A stretch of 64,000 bases of DNA from Pseudomonas sp. JAI120 (GTDB taxonomy: Bacteria; Pseudomonadota; Gammaproteobacteria; Pseudomonadales; Pseudomonadaceae), in NCBI RefSeq assembly GCF_014207255.1, contig NZ_JACHCZ010000007.1, forward strand, positions 62,001 through 126,000, in the 5' to 3' direction. Numbering within the stretch: the first letter of the stretch is position 1; each line of letters opens with the position of its first letter. The notes beneath the pieces were generated by a model. It saw nothing but the letters and a program-made list of their open reading frames with translations, had not been told where the DNA came from and did not search any database. This document shows positions 8,210 through 17,031 of the stretch, piece after piece. Made by a program: the position numbers and the translations under genes.

Positions 8210-8994
8210 TGCGCCGCTGGCTGGCGATTCTGCTGCTGGCATTCAGTGCCCAGGGCCTGGCGGTCGAACGTGTCGTCAGTCTGGCGCCTTCACTTTCTGA
8301 AATCGTGGCTGAACTGGGTGCTGCCGACCTGCTGGTGGGCGTGCTCGATGGCGGTGAGCGGCCAGCGGCGCTGGCGAACGTGCCGTCGGTTGGGCGTTAT
8401 GGGCAACTGGACATGGAGCGCCTGCTCAGCCTCAGGCCCGACCTGATCCTGCTCTGGCCCGGCAGCGTCGGCCCCGCCCAGCGCGAGCAGCTGCAGCGCC
8501 TGAATATCCCGGTGTACGTCGCCGAACCCCATAGCCTCGAACAACTCACCACCCAGGTCCAGGCCATCGCCGAGCAACTGGGTCGTGCCGACGCCGGCCG
8601 GCAATTGGCTGCGCAACTGCGCCAGCGCCTGGCGCAGTTGCGTCAGCGTTATCAACGTGCTGAACCGTTGCGGGTGTTCTATCAGGTGTGGAATCAGCCG
8701 CTGTACACCGTGGGCGGTGGCCAGATCATCAGCGATGCGCTGAGCGTGTGCGGTGCGCGCAACGTGTTTGACGACCTGAAGCTACCCGCGCCACAGGTCA
8801 GCATCGAGTCGGTATTGCAACGTAATCCCGAGATGATTCTGGTAGGCGATCAGGCGCAGAAGGAAGCCTGGAGGGCCTGGCCAAGCATGGCGGAGCGGGT
8901 GCGGCTGGTTCCGGACAAAGGCCTGGAACGGCCCAGCGGGCAGATGCTGGAAGCGCTGGCGCGGCTGTGTCAGGTGATTGCTCCCAGCCGTTGA
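8206..8994 (+). CDS. Periplasmic cobalamin-binding protein, BtuF-like
   Basis: A 262-residue class III ABC substrate-binding protein. The signal peptide is MMRRWLAILLLAFSAQGLA, followed by VERVVSLAPSLSEIVAELGA and LLVGV, typical of BtuF/FhuD-type corrinoid or siderophore binders. The permease and ATPase are not in the window. The start at 8206 overlaps the preceding stop; 8209 is an alternative. It converges on a BtuB-like receptor gene, which supports the cobalamin assignment. Confidence 0.8.
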   Translation: MMRRWLAILLLAFSAQGLAVERVVSLAPSLSEIVAELGAADLLVGVLDGGERPAALANVPSVGRYGQLDMERLLSLRPDLILLWPGSVGPAQREQLQRLNIPVYVAEPHSLEQLTTQVQAIAEQLGRADAGRQLAAQLRQRLAQLRQRYQRAEPLRVFYQVWNQPLYTVGGGQIISDALSVCGARNVFDDLKLPAPQVSIESVLQRNPEMILVGDQAQKEAWRAWPSMAERVRLVPDKGLERPSGQMLEALARLCQVIAPSR

Positions 8995-9012
8995 GACCAG
9001 CCCAGGCGACAA

Positions 9013-10902
9013 TCAGATTTCAGGTGTCCAGGTCACGCCAAACATCCACACGCGGCCTTCTTCACGGTAATCGTGATTGTTGACGAATGCCGGATCGTCG
9101 TAGCTGTAGCGCGCCCGTGCATAGGACTTGTCCAGCAGGTTATCGACCTTCAGCGACAACGCTACTTCCCGCGTCACCGCCCAACTGCCACGCAGCCCGA
9201 GCAACCCATAGCCGCCCAGGCGGTGGGTGTTGTCTTCATCGTCATAGCTGTGGCTGATCGCCTGCCAACTGGCGCCCACGCCCACCTGATCGAATTGCCG
9301 GTCCAGGTCCAGGCTCAACGTGCGCCGCGCCCGGCGGGCCAGGGTGTGACCACTGTCGCGGTCGCGCGGGTCGATGAGCGACAGCCCGAGGTTTCCTTGC
9401 CAGCCGAACAGCTCCTGCTTGAGCGCCGCCTCAAAACCGTTGATGCGTGCCGACGCCACATTCTGTGGCTTGCCGGTTTGGTCGAGAATGATCGCATCGC
9501 TCAAATCGGTGCGGTACAGCGAGGCCTCCAGGCGCGTGCTGTCACTCAACTGGCTGCGCCACTGCAGTTCGTAGCTCTTTGAGGTTTCGGGCTGCAGGTT
9601 GGGGTTGCTGTACTTCGTGTCCGGGTAATAGAGGTCGTTGAAGGTTGGCGCGCGGAAGCCTTCGCTGTAGCTCAGCAGCAGGTCATTGTCGGGGTTGACC
9701 GGCAAGGTCAGGGTGCCGCTCCAGCTGTTCTGGCTGCCGAACTGCTGATTCTGGTCGTGACGCAGGCCCAGTTCGGTGGAAAACCACTCGCTGTGAAAGC
9801 GATGCTGCACAAAGGCGGCGCGGTTCCAGCGGCTGTTTTCGGTAAACGTGGTGGAACCGTGAAAGCGGTCTTCGTACCAGTCGCCGCCCAGGATCAGGCT
9901 GTTCTGGTCATCCAGGGTCAGATCGTTCTGCCAGTTGACCGAGTCACGGTAGGTGTTGAATACGCTGAAATCATCGCTGAGGGTGTCGCGCTTGGTATCG
10001 AGGTTCTCGCTGTGGCCCAGCTCCAGGCGCGATTGCCAGTGCTCATTGAGCATGGCGTCGACATAGCCGCTGGCGCTACTCACGGCGTAGTCGGTGTAGG
10101 GCTTCTGGCCGACGGTTTGCCTGCTGACGGGGTCGTAGCGGCCGAAGCTGTTGTCATACTCCGACTTGCCGCGGTTATCCAACAGATTGAAGCCCACCTC
10201 CAGCTCATCGCTGAGGGAATGGCTGAGGTTCAGGCTCACGGACTGGTTGCGATAAGCATCATGGTCGCCGTCGCTGGGGAACGACTGGTGGGTTGAGTTG
10301 ATGCCGGCGGTTTCATCCAGGCTCGCGCCCAGGTTGAAGCGTGTCTGTTCGTCACCACCCGAAAGGCCGAGGCTGCGCTGCCAGGTGTTATGGCTGCCGA
10401 AGCCCAGTTTCACCCGCGGTTGCACGCCCTGCTCGGCATTGCGCCGGGTGAATACCTGGATCACCCCGCCGATCGCGTCACTGCCGTAGATCACCGAGCG
10501 CGAGCCGCGCAGTACTTCCACGCGCTCAATCTGGTCGACGTTGAGGTATTGCAGGCCGCTGTCGCCGGACGTCGTATTGGCGATGCGCTGGCCGTCTACC
10601 AGCACCAGGCTTTGGGCGGACTTGGTGCCCCGCAGGTAGATGCCCGGCAAACTGCCACGGCCACCGGAGGGGGCGACTTGTACACCGGGCACACGGCTGA
10701 GCAGTTCGGTAAGGCTGGTGGGTTGCAGGCGGTCGATGTCGTCGCGGGTGAACACGGTGTTGGCGGCGCTGCTGTCGTTGCGTGCCTGGACCTGGCGGTT
10801 GGCGCTGATGACCACGTCGGGGAGTTTCAGGGCGTTGTCGCGGGTGTCGGCGAGCAATTCAGGGGAGGGCAGAAGCAGCAGGGCAAGGTACAGGTGTTTC
10901 AT
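9013..10902 (-). CDS. btuB: TonB-dependent vitamin B12 receptor, BtuB-like
   Basis: A 629-residue outer-membrane receptor with a signal peptide (MKHLYLALLLLPSPELLA), a TonB-box-like LPDVVISAN, a plug domain (LTELLSRVPGVQV, IYLRGTKSAQSLVLVDGQ, IERVEVLRGSRSVIYGSDAIGGVI) and a beta barrel with repeated aromatic-ended strands. The plug resembles BtuB most closely. The last residue is Ile rather than the usual aromatic. The start was set at the ATG opening the signal peptide. No B12 riboswitch fits in the short space to dxs. Confidence 0.85.
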   Translation of the reverse strand: MKHLYLALLLLPSPELLADTRDNALKLPDVVISANRQVQARNDSSAANTVFTRDDIDRLQPTSLTELLSRVPGVQVAPSGGRGSLPGIYLRGTKSAQSLVLVDGQRIANTTSGDSGLQYLNVDQIERVEVLRGSRSVIYGSDAIGGVIQVFTRRNAEQGVQPRVKLGFGSHNTWQRSLGLSGGDEQTRFNLGASLDETAGINSTHQSFPSDGDHDAYRNQSVSLNLSHSLSDELEVGFNLLDNRGKSEYDNSFGRYDPVSRQTVGQKPYTDYAVSSASGYVDAMLNEHWQSRLELGHSENLDTKRDTLSDDFSVFNTYRDSVNWQNDLTLDDQNSLILGGDWYEDRFHGSTTFTENSRWNRAAFVQHRFHSEWFSTELGLRHDQNQQFGSQNSWSGTLTLPVNPDNDLLLSYSEGFRAPTFNDLYYPDTKYSNPNLQPETSKSYELQWRSQLSDSTRLEASLYRTDLSDAIILDQTGKPQNVASARINGFEAALKQELFGWQGNLGLSLIDPRDRDSGHTLARRARRTLSLDLDRQFDQVGVGASWQAISHSYDDEDNTHRLGGYGLLGLRGSWAVTREVALSLKVDNLLDKSYARARYSYDDPAFVNNHDYREEGRVWMFGVTWTPEI

Positions 10903-10937
10903 GGGCTGTCCATAGCGCTTGAGGATGACGCAAATCA

Positions 10938-10969
10938 AATGTGGGAGGGGGCTTGCCCCCTCCCACATT
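10938..10969. repeat. REP hairpin
   Basis: A near-perfect palindrome of AATGTGGGAGGGGGC and its complement around TT, between dxs and the BtuB-like gene. It matches the REP family found five further times in this window and could stop transcription leaving dxs. Confidence 0.85.
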
Positions 10970-10981
10970 GGGTCCCGGTTT

Positions 10982-12880
10982 CTACAGGCCCAGCAGCGTT
11001 AGGCGCTCGCGCACCGAAGCCTCGATCCCTGCTTCATCCAGCCCGCACTCAGCCAGCATCTGCGCCGGTTTGGCGTGTTCGACGTACGCATCCGGCAAGC
11101 CCAGGTGCAGCACTGACTTGAGGATGTTTTCCCGCGCCAGGAACTCACTGACTGCCGCACCGGCACCGCCCATGATGGCGTTTTCTTCGACGGTCACCAG
11201 CAGCTCATGACTGGCGGCGATTTCGCGGACCAGGGCTTCATCCAGCGGCTTGACGAAGCGCATGTCGACCACGGTGGCGTCGATCTTCTCGGCCACCTTG
11301 AGCGCTTCAGCCAATTGCACGCCAAACACCAGGAATGCAGCCTTGCTGCCCTGGCGACGCACAATGCCCTTGCCGATTTCTATAGGCTCCAGGTCCTTCT
11401 CGATCCGCGCATTCGGGCCGTTGCCCCGTGGATAACGCACGGCGGCCGGGCCGTTATACAGGTGGCCGGTGCTGAGCATTTTGCGCAGTTCGTTTTCGTC
11501 GCTCGGCGTCATCACCAGCATGCCGGGGATGCAACGCAAGTAGGACAAGTCGAAGCTGCCCGCGTGAGTCGGGCCGTCTTCGCCGACTAAACCGGCGCGG
11601 TCGATGGCAAACAGCACGTCGAGGTTCTGCACCGCGACGTCATGCACCAACTGGTCATAACCGCGCTGCAGGAACGTGGAGTAGATCGCCACGACCGGCT
11701 TGGCGCCTTCGCAGGCCATGCCGGCGGCGAAGGTCACCGCGTGCTGCTCGGCAATGGCCACGTCGAAATAGCGCAGCGGGAAACGCTCGCTGAACGCCAC
11801 CAGGTCGGAGCCTTCCTTCATCGCCGGGGTAATGCCCACCAGGCGCGGGTCGGCGGTGGCCATGTCGCACAGCCATTCGCCGAACACGCCGGAGTACTTC
11901 GGCCCGCTGGCTTTTTTCGGCGCTGCGGCGGGAGCGTCCACCGGTTCGAGCTTTGTGATTGCGTGGTAGCCGATCGGGTCGACTTCCGCCGGCGCGAAGC
12001 CTTTGCCTTTCTTGGTGACGATATGCAGGAACTGCGGGCCCTTGAGGTCGCGCATGTTACGCAGCGTGGCAATCAGGGTCGGCAGGTCATGGCCGTCGAT
12101 GGGGCCGATGTAGTTCCAGCCCAGTTCTTCGAACAGGGTGCCGGGGACCAGCATGCCTTTGGCATATTCTTCGGTACGCCGGGCAATTTCCCACGCGCCG
12201 GGCAGACGCGAGAGCACTTTCTTGCTGCCTTCGCGCATGCTGGCATAGGTGCGGCTGGAGAGAATCTTGGCCAGGTAATTGGACAGACCACCGACATTGC
12301 GCGAGATCGACATGTCGTTGTCGTTGAGGATCACCAACATGTTGGCGTCCACTTCCGGGGCATGGTTCAGTGCTTCGAAGGCCATGCCGGCGGTCAGCGC
12401 GCCATCACCGATCACGGCAATCGCCTTGCGGTCGCTGCCTTGCAGGCGGGCGGCAATTGCCATGCCCAGCGCTGCGCTGATCGAGGTGCTGGAGTGGCCG
12501 ACGCCAAAGGTGTCGTACTCGCTTTCGGAGCGGCGCGGGAAGGCGGCAACACCGTCCTTCTGGCGCAGAGTCGCCATGCGCTCGCGGCGGCCCGTGAGGA
12601 TCTTGTGCGGATACGCCTGATGGCCCACGTCCCAAACCAGCCGGTCATCCGGGGTGTCGAACACGTAGTGCAACGCGATGGTCAGCTCGATGACGCCCAG
12701 GCCGGCACCGAAATGCCCACCGGTCTGGCCGACCGTGTAGAGCAATTCCAGGCGCAACTCATCGGCCAGGGTTTCCAGCTCGGCTTCACCCAGACGACGC
12801 AGGCCGTCCGGCGTGACAGCACGGTCGAGCAGGGGCGTGGACGGGCGCTTGCGGGGAATCTCTTGAAACGTCGTGGGCAT
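10982..12880 (-). CDS. dxs: 1-deoxy-D-xylulose-5-phosphate synthase
   Basis: Dxs condenses pyruvate and glyceraldehyde-3-phosphate with thiamine pyrophosphate in the first step of the MEP isoprenoid pathway. The 632 residues include VGQTGGHFGAGLG, DVGHQAYPHKILTGR, the TPP motif GDGALTAGMAFEALN and the transketolase-type AIAEQHAVTFAAG. The length is normal. The isoprenoid gene ispA lies just upstream on the same strand. Confidence 0.97.
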   Translation of the reverse strand: MPTTFQEIPRKRPSTPLLDRAVTPDGLRRLGEAELETLADELRLELLYTVGQTGGHFGAGLGVIELTIALHYVFDTPDDRLVWDVGHQAYPHKILTGRRERMATLRQKDGVAAFPRRSESEYDTFGVGHSSTSISAALGMAIAARLQGSDRKAIAVIGDGALTAGMAFEALNHAPEVDANMLVILNDNDMSISRNVGGLSNYLAKILSSRTYASMREGSKKVLSRLPGAWEIARRTEEYAKGMLVPGTLFEELGWNYIGPIDGHDLPTLIATLRNMRDLKGPQFLHIVTKKGKGFAPAEVDPIGYHAITKLEPVDAPAAAPKKASGPKYSGVFGEWLCDMATADPRLVGITPAMKEGSDLVAFSERFPLRYFDVAIAEQHAVTFAAGMACEGAKPVVAIYSTFLQRGYDQLVHDVAVQNLDVLFAIDRAGLVGEDGPTHAGSFDLSYLRCIPGMLVMTPSDENELRKMLSTGHLYNGPAAVRYPRGNGPNARIEKDLEPIEIGKGIVRRQGSKAAFLVFGVQLAEALKVAEKIDATVVDMRFVKPLDEALVREIAASHELLVTVEENAIMGGAGAAVSEFLARENILKSVLHLGLPDAYVEHAKPAQMLAECGLDEAGIEASVRERLTLLGL

Positions 12881-12990
12881 CAGGCGAATCGTTATAGGTA
12901 TAGAAGAGGCGGCAGTTTACCTCAAGCATCGCAAACTGCCCACGCAGAGCGCCGAACTTGGCCGATATGCGGCTGCAATGGCCGCCGTAA

Positions 12991-13878
12991 TCAGTGGCGG
13001 CGTTCGACGATATACCGCGCCAGGTCACGCAGCGGCTCGGCCGCCGCGTCGAAAGGTCGCAGGGCGTCCAGCGCCTGGTCGCGTAGTTCCAGGGCGTAGG
13101 CCTTGGCGGCTTGCAGCCCGAGCAGCGCAGGATAAGTCGGTTTGTCCCGTGCGATATCGGCGCCTTGGCGTTTGCCCAGGGTGGCGGTATCGCTTTCCAC
13201 GTCGAGAATGTCGTCCTGCACCTGGAACGCCAGGCCAATGGCCCGGGAATAGGTCTGCAGCGCCGCCAACTGCGCGGCTTCGGCATGTCCGCTGGCCAGG
13301 GCGCCCAAGTGAACGGCGGCTTCGATCAGCGCGCCGGTCTTGTGGCGGTGCATGTGCTCAAGGGCTTTTTGATCCAGCTTGACGCTGACCGAACCCATGT
13401 CGATTGCCTGCCCGCCAACCATGCCCGCAGGGCCGGCAGCCAGGGCCAGGGCCGTGACCATGCGCAAGCGGATCTCGGCGTTGACGCTGCTCAAGCGTGG
13501 GTCCAGCAACGCGCTGAACGCCAGGCTCTGCAAGCCATCACCGGCGAGGATCGCATAGGCTTCATCAAAGGCTTTATGGGTGGTGGGCTGGCCGCGACGC
13601 AGATCGTCGTCGTCCATCGCCGGCAAATCGTCGTGTACCAGGGAATACGCGTGAATCAGCTCGACCGCACAGGCTGCACCGTTGGCCTGCTCGGCCGGCG
13701 CGCCCAGTGCTTCACAGGCCGCATATGCCAGCAGCGGGCGCACACGCTTGCCGCCATTCATCACGCTGTAGCGCATGGCTTCATAGAGGCGCTTCATTTC
13801 CGGGCTTGGCGCAACAAACAAGGGCTCCAGCGCCGTATTTACCCGGGCTTGGCTACTGGCCTGATACGCGTCGATCAT
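12991..13878 (-). CDS. ispA: Farnesyl diphosphate synthase
   Basis: IspA adds isopentenyl units to make farnesyl diphosphate. The 295 residues carry the first aspartate-rich motif in HDDLPAMDDDDLRRG and the second in QVQDDILDVESD, plus NGGKRVRPLL near the N terminus and the KPTYPALLGL segment. The start overlaps the xseB stop by 4 bp, forming an xseB-ispA-dxs operon. Confidence 0.97.
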   Translation of the reverse strand: MIDAYQASSQARVNTALEPLFVAPSPEMKRLYEAMRYSVMNGGKRVRPLLAYAACEALGAPAEQANGAACAVELIHAYSLVHDDLPAMDDDDLRRGQPTTHKAFDEAYAILAGDGLQSLAFSALLDPRLSSVNAEIRLRMVTALALAAGPAGMVGGQAIDMGSVSVKLDQKALEHMHRHKTGALIEAAVHLGALASGHAEAAQLAALQTYSRAIGLAFQVQDDILDVESDTATLGKRQGADIARDKPTYPALLGLQAAKAYALELRDQALDALRPFDAAAEPLRDLARYIVERRH

Positions 13879-14117
13879 TCCGGCTGTTCCGCATCGAAAG
13901 GTTCTTCGGCCAACTCCCCGTCACGCTCCAGCAACACCTGCACCTTCTGCTCCGCCTGCGCCAGCGCGCTCTGGCAGTCACGGGTCAGGCCGATGCCTTG
14001 CTCAAACGCCGTCAGCGAGTCCTCCAGCGACAACTCGCCGTTCTCCAGACGCTCGACCAATGTTTGCAGGTCGGCGAGGGATTGTTCGAAATCGAGTGCA
14101 ACTTTTTTGCGGGCCAT
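13875..14117 (-). CDS. xseB: Exodeoxyribonuclease VII small subunit
   Basis: XseB is the small helical subunit of the ssDNA exonuclease VII. The 80 residues contain the family signature FEQSLADLQTLVERLENGELSLEDSL around 9-36 and an acidic C terminus. It is first of the xseB-ispA-dxs run. Confidence 0.95.
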   Translation of the reverse strand: MARKKVALDFEQSLADLQTLVERLENGELSLEDSLTAFEQGIGLTRDCQSALAQAEQKVQVLLERDGELAEEPFDAEQPE

Positions 14118-14191
14118 GGCGGCTATTCCGGTAGACGGTAAACCGGCGCGACACTAGCAGACATGGGGGATGGGGGCAAATGAGTGGGGCA

Positions 14192-15331
14192 TTACTCGCC
14201 TGCTGTATTGACCTGATAACGCGTGCTGCGGCCGCCTCCGGGAAGACGAACCAAGCAGTTTTTTTTCAGCAGGTCAGCCAGGTGTCGCGTCGCTGTCGCC
14301 TTGGATACCTTTGCCTCCGCTTGGTACTGCGCTGCGCTGATGCCGTGTTCGAAGCCCTTCTCACCACCGTCGAGCAGGCGATTGAGGACCTTGATCTGTT
14401 CAGCAGACAAAGGGAGGTCGCGGTGTTGCTGCCAGAACCGACTCTTTCCCAGCACTCGGTCAATCCGCGCCATGGCCTGCTGCACGCTGCGTAACAGGGT
14501 TTTAAGGAACCACTCCAGCCAGTCAGTGATATCCAGTGAGGCCTTCTGGCTGGATTCCAGTGCGTTGTAGTAGCCGGTGCGATCTTCGAGGATGCTGGCT
14601 GACATGGCATAGAAACGGATGGCCTGGTGTTCACCCTGGGCCAGTGCCAAATCGGTGATAGCGCGTGTCAGGCGACCATTGCCGTCATCGAAGGGATGCA
14701 GTGTGACAAACCAGAAGTGCGCGACGCCGGCGCGTACCAGCGGGTCCAGTTCCGGCTGATCGCGGCTGGTTTCGAACCACTCCAGAAAATCCGCCAGTGC
14801 CTGCTCCAGTCCCAGACGTGGCGGGGCCTCGAAATGCACGGTCGGCCGATCAAGCTGGCCCGACACCACCTGCATCGGCTCATCCCCCCTCAATGACCCG
14901 ATATTGAGCGCGCTGGCGGCATAGCCTGCTTCCGGGGCCGGGAACAATAAGTGATGCCAGTTCAATAAGCGGGCGAGGGTAAACGGCCGTGTGAATTGTT
15001 GAGTTGCATCCATCATCAACTCGGCGAGGCCTTCGCTGCGGCGGCTTACCTGACCGTCTGTCATCGCTTCCAGGCCCATCCGCCTTGCCAGGGACGAGCG
15101 CCCCGAGCCGACATTCAACTGCTCGCCTTCAATCGCCGAGGACGTCAGGATATTTTGCAGCAGCGCATCCAGTTCATTCTGTGCGCTGACTGCCTGGCTG
15201 ACGGAGCCGAGCATGCCCAACAGCTTGCCCTGGGCGTGCCCGCACTCGCGCAGCAACGCCGCGAGGCGACCGGGTTGCCAATGGAAGTGCGGCCAGTCGG
15301 CGTGTTGCCAGATCCAGTGCGGATGAGCCAT
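14192..15331 (-). CDS. Fic-family AMP transferase with N-terminal DUF4172 and C-terminal winged helix
   Basis: A 379-residue Fic protein. An aromatic N-terminal domain (WIWQHADWPHFHW, DUF4172 type) is followed by a class II inhibitory helix, SSAIEGE at 64-70, fitting (S/T)xxxE(G/N). The catalytic motif HPFDDGNGR at 212-220 is complete, so AMP or another nucleotide transfer to a protein is expected. The last 75 residues resemble a winged-helix DNA-binding domain. The start was set at the ATG opening the DUF4172 motif. Two 29-bp dyads lie immediately upstream, suggesting autoregulation. Confidence 0.88.
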   Translation of the reverse strand: MAHPHWIWQHADWPHFHWQPGRLAALLRECGHAQGKLLGMLGSVSQAVSAQNELDALLQNILTSSAIEGEQLNVGSGRSSLARRMGLEAMTDGQVSRRSEGLAELMMDATQQFTRPFTLARLLNWHHLLFPAPEAGYAASALNIGSLRGDEPMQVVSGQLDRPTVHFEAPPRLGLEQALADFLEWFETSRDQPELDPLVRAGVAHFWFVTLHPFDDGNGRLTRAITDLALAQGEHQAIRFYAMSASILEDRTGYYNALESSQKASLDITDWLEWFLKTLLRSVQQAMARIDRVLGKSRFWQQHRDLPLSAEQIKVLNRLLDGGEKGFEHGISAAQYQAEAKVSKATATRHLADLLKKNCLVRLPGGGRSTRYQVNTAGE

Positions 15332-15351
15332 GGTGGAATGCCTGGGGTGCG

Positions 15352-15414
15352 TGAGCCGAATAAAGAGGTTATTCGGCTCATTTGGTGAGCCGATTGCGCT
15401 GGCTATTCGGCTCA
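15352..15414 (-). promoter_or_regulatory. Two 29-bp dyads upstream of the Fic gene
   Basis: Dyad 1 (15352-15380) has perfect 12-bp arms TGAGCCGAATAA/TTATTCGGCTCA. Dyad 2 (15386-15414) has TGAGCCGA/TCGGCTCA arms, extended by one G:C pair outside. Both are exactly 29 bp and 34 bp apart centre to centre. A further GGTGAGCC lies at 15466-15473. They lie between a plausible promoter and the ATG, as an operator array or structured leader would. Confidence 0.65.
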
Positions 15415-15435
15415 CCGTCTAGGGCTTAAGGTGCT

Positions 15436-15464
15436 CTTATATGACATGGGTAGTACGGGCTGAA
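15436..15464 (-). promoter_or_regulatory. Candidate sigma-70 promoter of the Fic gene
   Basis: On the minus strand TTCAGC (15464-15459), 17 bp, then TATAAG (15441-15436). The -10 is good, the -35 weak. Transcription would start near 15429, putting both dyads in the leader. Confidence 0.4.
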
Positions 15465-15484
15465 TGGTGAGCCCTACCTCTGGG

Positions 15485-16516
15485 TTACCACTGCCTTGGC
15501 GCAGAATACTGCCTGTGCTTTTTGCAATCGCTTAAACGCGCTCTAGAAATAGAGAAGTACACAACAGCCGCCTTAACAATTTGTGCGCCATACCTGGCCA
15601 GCCGCAGGCTCAAATACGCCACAGCTGCCGCCGGCAATGCGATGGTCAGCACCGCACCAATCACCAGGTCAATCAGCAACGACACCACAAAACCAGCAGC
15701 CACTTGCGCAATCTCACTGGGCGGCAATGCGTCCAACCAGATCATCGCCGTGCGCACCAGCAGGAACAGCGCCGCTTCATCACTGGCGAGCAACATCGCC
15801 TGTTCCATGACCTTGGGGGCGTTGGCGGCCAAATCCGCCAACTTGGCCGCTTCGGCGCCAAGCTGTTCGACGTATTTCAGAGGATCTTCAAGAATTGCCT
15901 GTACCAGTTGGATGCTGTCCCACGCCTCGCGAATCGCCGCCCAACTGCCCGCCAGCACGCCGCTGCCAATCGCACTGGCCGTCGACTGTTGCCAATGCGG
16001 CTTGAACCCTTCCCACTGCGACCGCAGCCATTGCTCCAGGTCTGCGGTCAGCCCGGCGTAGGACACAAACAACGCGTCCACCTGTTGTGCCGACACGCCG
16101 CCCTGCACCCGCACTTGGTAGCGCCCGCCCGCCACGCAAGGGTGCGAGCCTTTGCCCTGTTCATCGAGCATGACCACGGTCGAACTGCCGTCATCCAGCC
16201 CGATCACCTCAACCGGGATATCGCCAATCGGCACGTCATACACCGACTCGAACTTGCTTTCGATCTGCAACACACCGCCCGCCGGGCAACGGGCCACGGT
16301 GGAGAAGTCGGCATCGGAAAGACTCACGGAGCGTTGCGAATTCCCCGCTCGCAACACCCGATCCATCCCCAGCAGCGACGGTAAATCAGCGGCGTGGCTC
16401 ACCGAGTCCAGCGCGCGCGAATACCAGGCCCTCAGCTGCTGGCGATACGTCACCAGGCTCTGATGGAAGCCATCTAGCTCATGTTCGATATGGGCAATGT
16501 GGGAAGCGTTGGTCAT
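15485..16516 (-). CDS. Orphan N-terminal fragment resembling an RHS/polymorphic toxin
   Basis: A 343-residue protein. Its middle (ILEDPLKYVEQLGAEAAKL, then two hydrophobic segments around IDLVIGAVLTIALPAAAVAYLSL) recalls, from memory, the N-terminal carrier part of large Pseudomonas RHS-type toxins. There are no RHS repeats or toxin domain; it stops soon after the membrane segments in a basic tail (SRARLSDCKKHR). It is either a decayed toxin remnant or a short stand-alone protein. No secretion or immunity gene is adjacent. Confidence 0.5.
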   Translation of the reverse strand: MTNASHIAHIEHELDGFHQSLVTYRQQLRAWYSRALDSVSHAADLPSLLGMDRVLRAGNSQRSVSLSDADFSTVARCPAGGVLQIESKFESVYDVPIGDIPVEVIGLDDGSSTVVMLDEQGKGSHPCVAGGRYQVRVQGGVSAQQVDALFVSYAGLTADLEQWLRSQWEGFKPHWQQSTASAIGSGVLAGSWAAIREAWDSIQLVQAILEDPLKYVEQLGAEAAKLADLAANAPKVMEQAMLLASDEAALFLLVRTAMIWLDALPPSEIAQVAAGFVVSLLIDLVIGAVLTIALPAAAVAYLSLRLARYGAQIVKAAVVYFSISRARLSDCKKHRQYSAPRQW

Positions 16517-16650
16517 CCGTGACGTCTCGGCAGCAGGCAAGGCGTCGGAGTCTGCCGCAGCGAAAAGTGGCTGGATGAGCGGTTTGGAAAATCAGAATGG
16601 GCTTACGCGGGCAGCGAAAAAAACGCGTCAGTTCACCTTCAAAGGCTACT

Positions 16651-17031
16651 TCAAATAGCGATGCTACTCATTGACGAACAGTGTCCATGTACCTCTTTCA
16701 GCTGGCTCTCAAACTCAAGCAAGCCGGCCTGCACTCTCTGTAACTCGGCGATTTGTGCGGCCAGCTCGCGTTTCTTGCTGGCGATGGCCTGGTCTGCCCG
16801 CTCCCAAGGCAACGCATTGCCTTGGTGGCCGTGCAAAATTTCCTGCAACTCCTTGAGCTTGAAACCCAACTGCTGCGCACACTTGATAAACATCAGCAGC
16901 TCAACGCTCTGCTCCGAATAGACCCGGTATTGGCCCTGGCGCTGCGGCGTCGGCAGCAGGCCAATCGCTTCATAGTGCCGAATCGCCTTGATGGTTGTGC
17001 CCGACAATTGCGCGGCTTTGCCGATGTACAT
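16651..17031 (-). CDS. MerR-family transcriptional regulator
   Basis: A 126-residue regulator. The N-terminal MerR helix-turn-helix (MYIGKAAQLSGTTIKAIRHY, EAIGLL, YRVYSE) is followed by a dimerisation coiled coil (about 80-112) and a short tail with one Cys. The cysteine pattern of metal-sensing MerR proteins is not clear. It overlaps the upstream flavodoxin-fold gene by 62 bp in another frame, so the two are co-transcribed. Confidence 0.88.
   Translation of the reverse strand: MYIGKAAQLSGTTIKAIRHYEAIGLLPTPQRQGQYRVYSEQSVELLMFIKCAQQLGFKLKELQEILHGHQGNALPWERADQAIASKKRELAAQIAELQRVQAGLLEFESQLKEVHGHCSSMSSIAI

Noticed and set aside
10903..10981. Cobalamin riboswitch upstream of the BtuB-like gene
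   Set aside because: The space is under 80 bp and is mostly a REP hairpin; an aptamer needs far more.
15416..15484. Toxin-antitoxin partner gene next to the Fic gene
   Set aside because: The flanking spaces are too short for an antitoxin gene, and the inhibitory helix is already inside the Fic protein.
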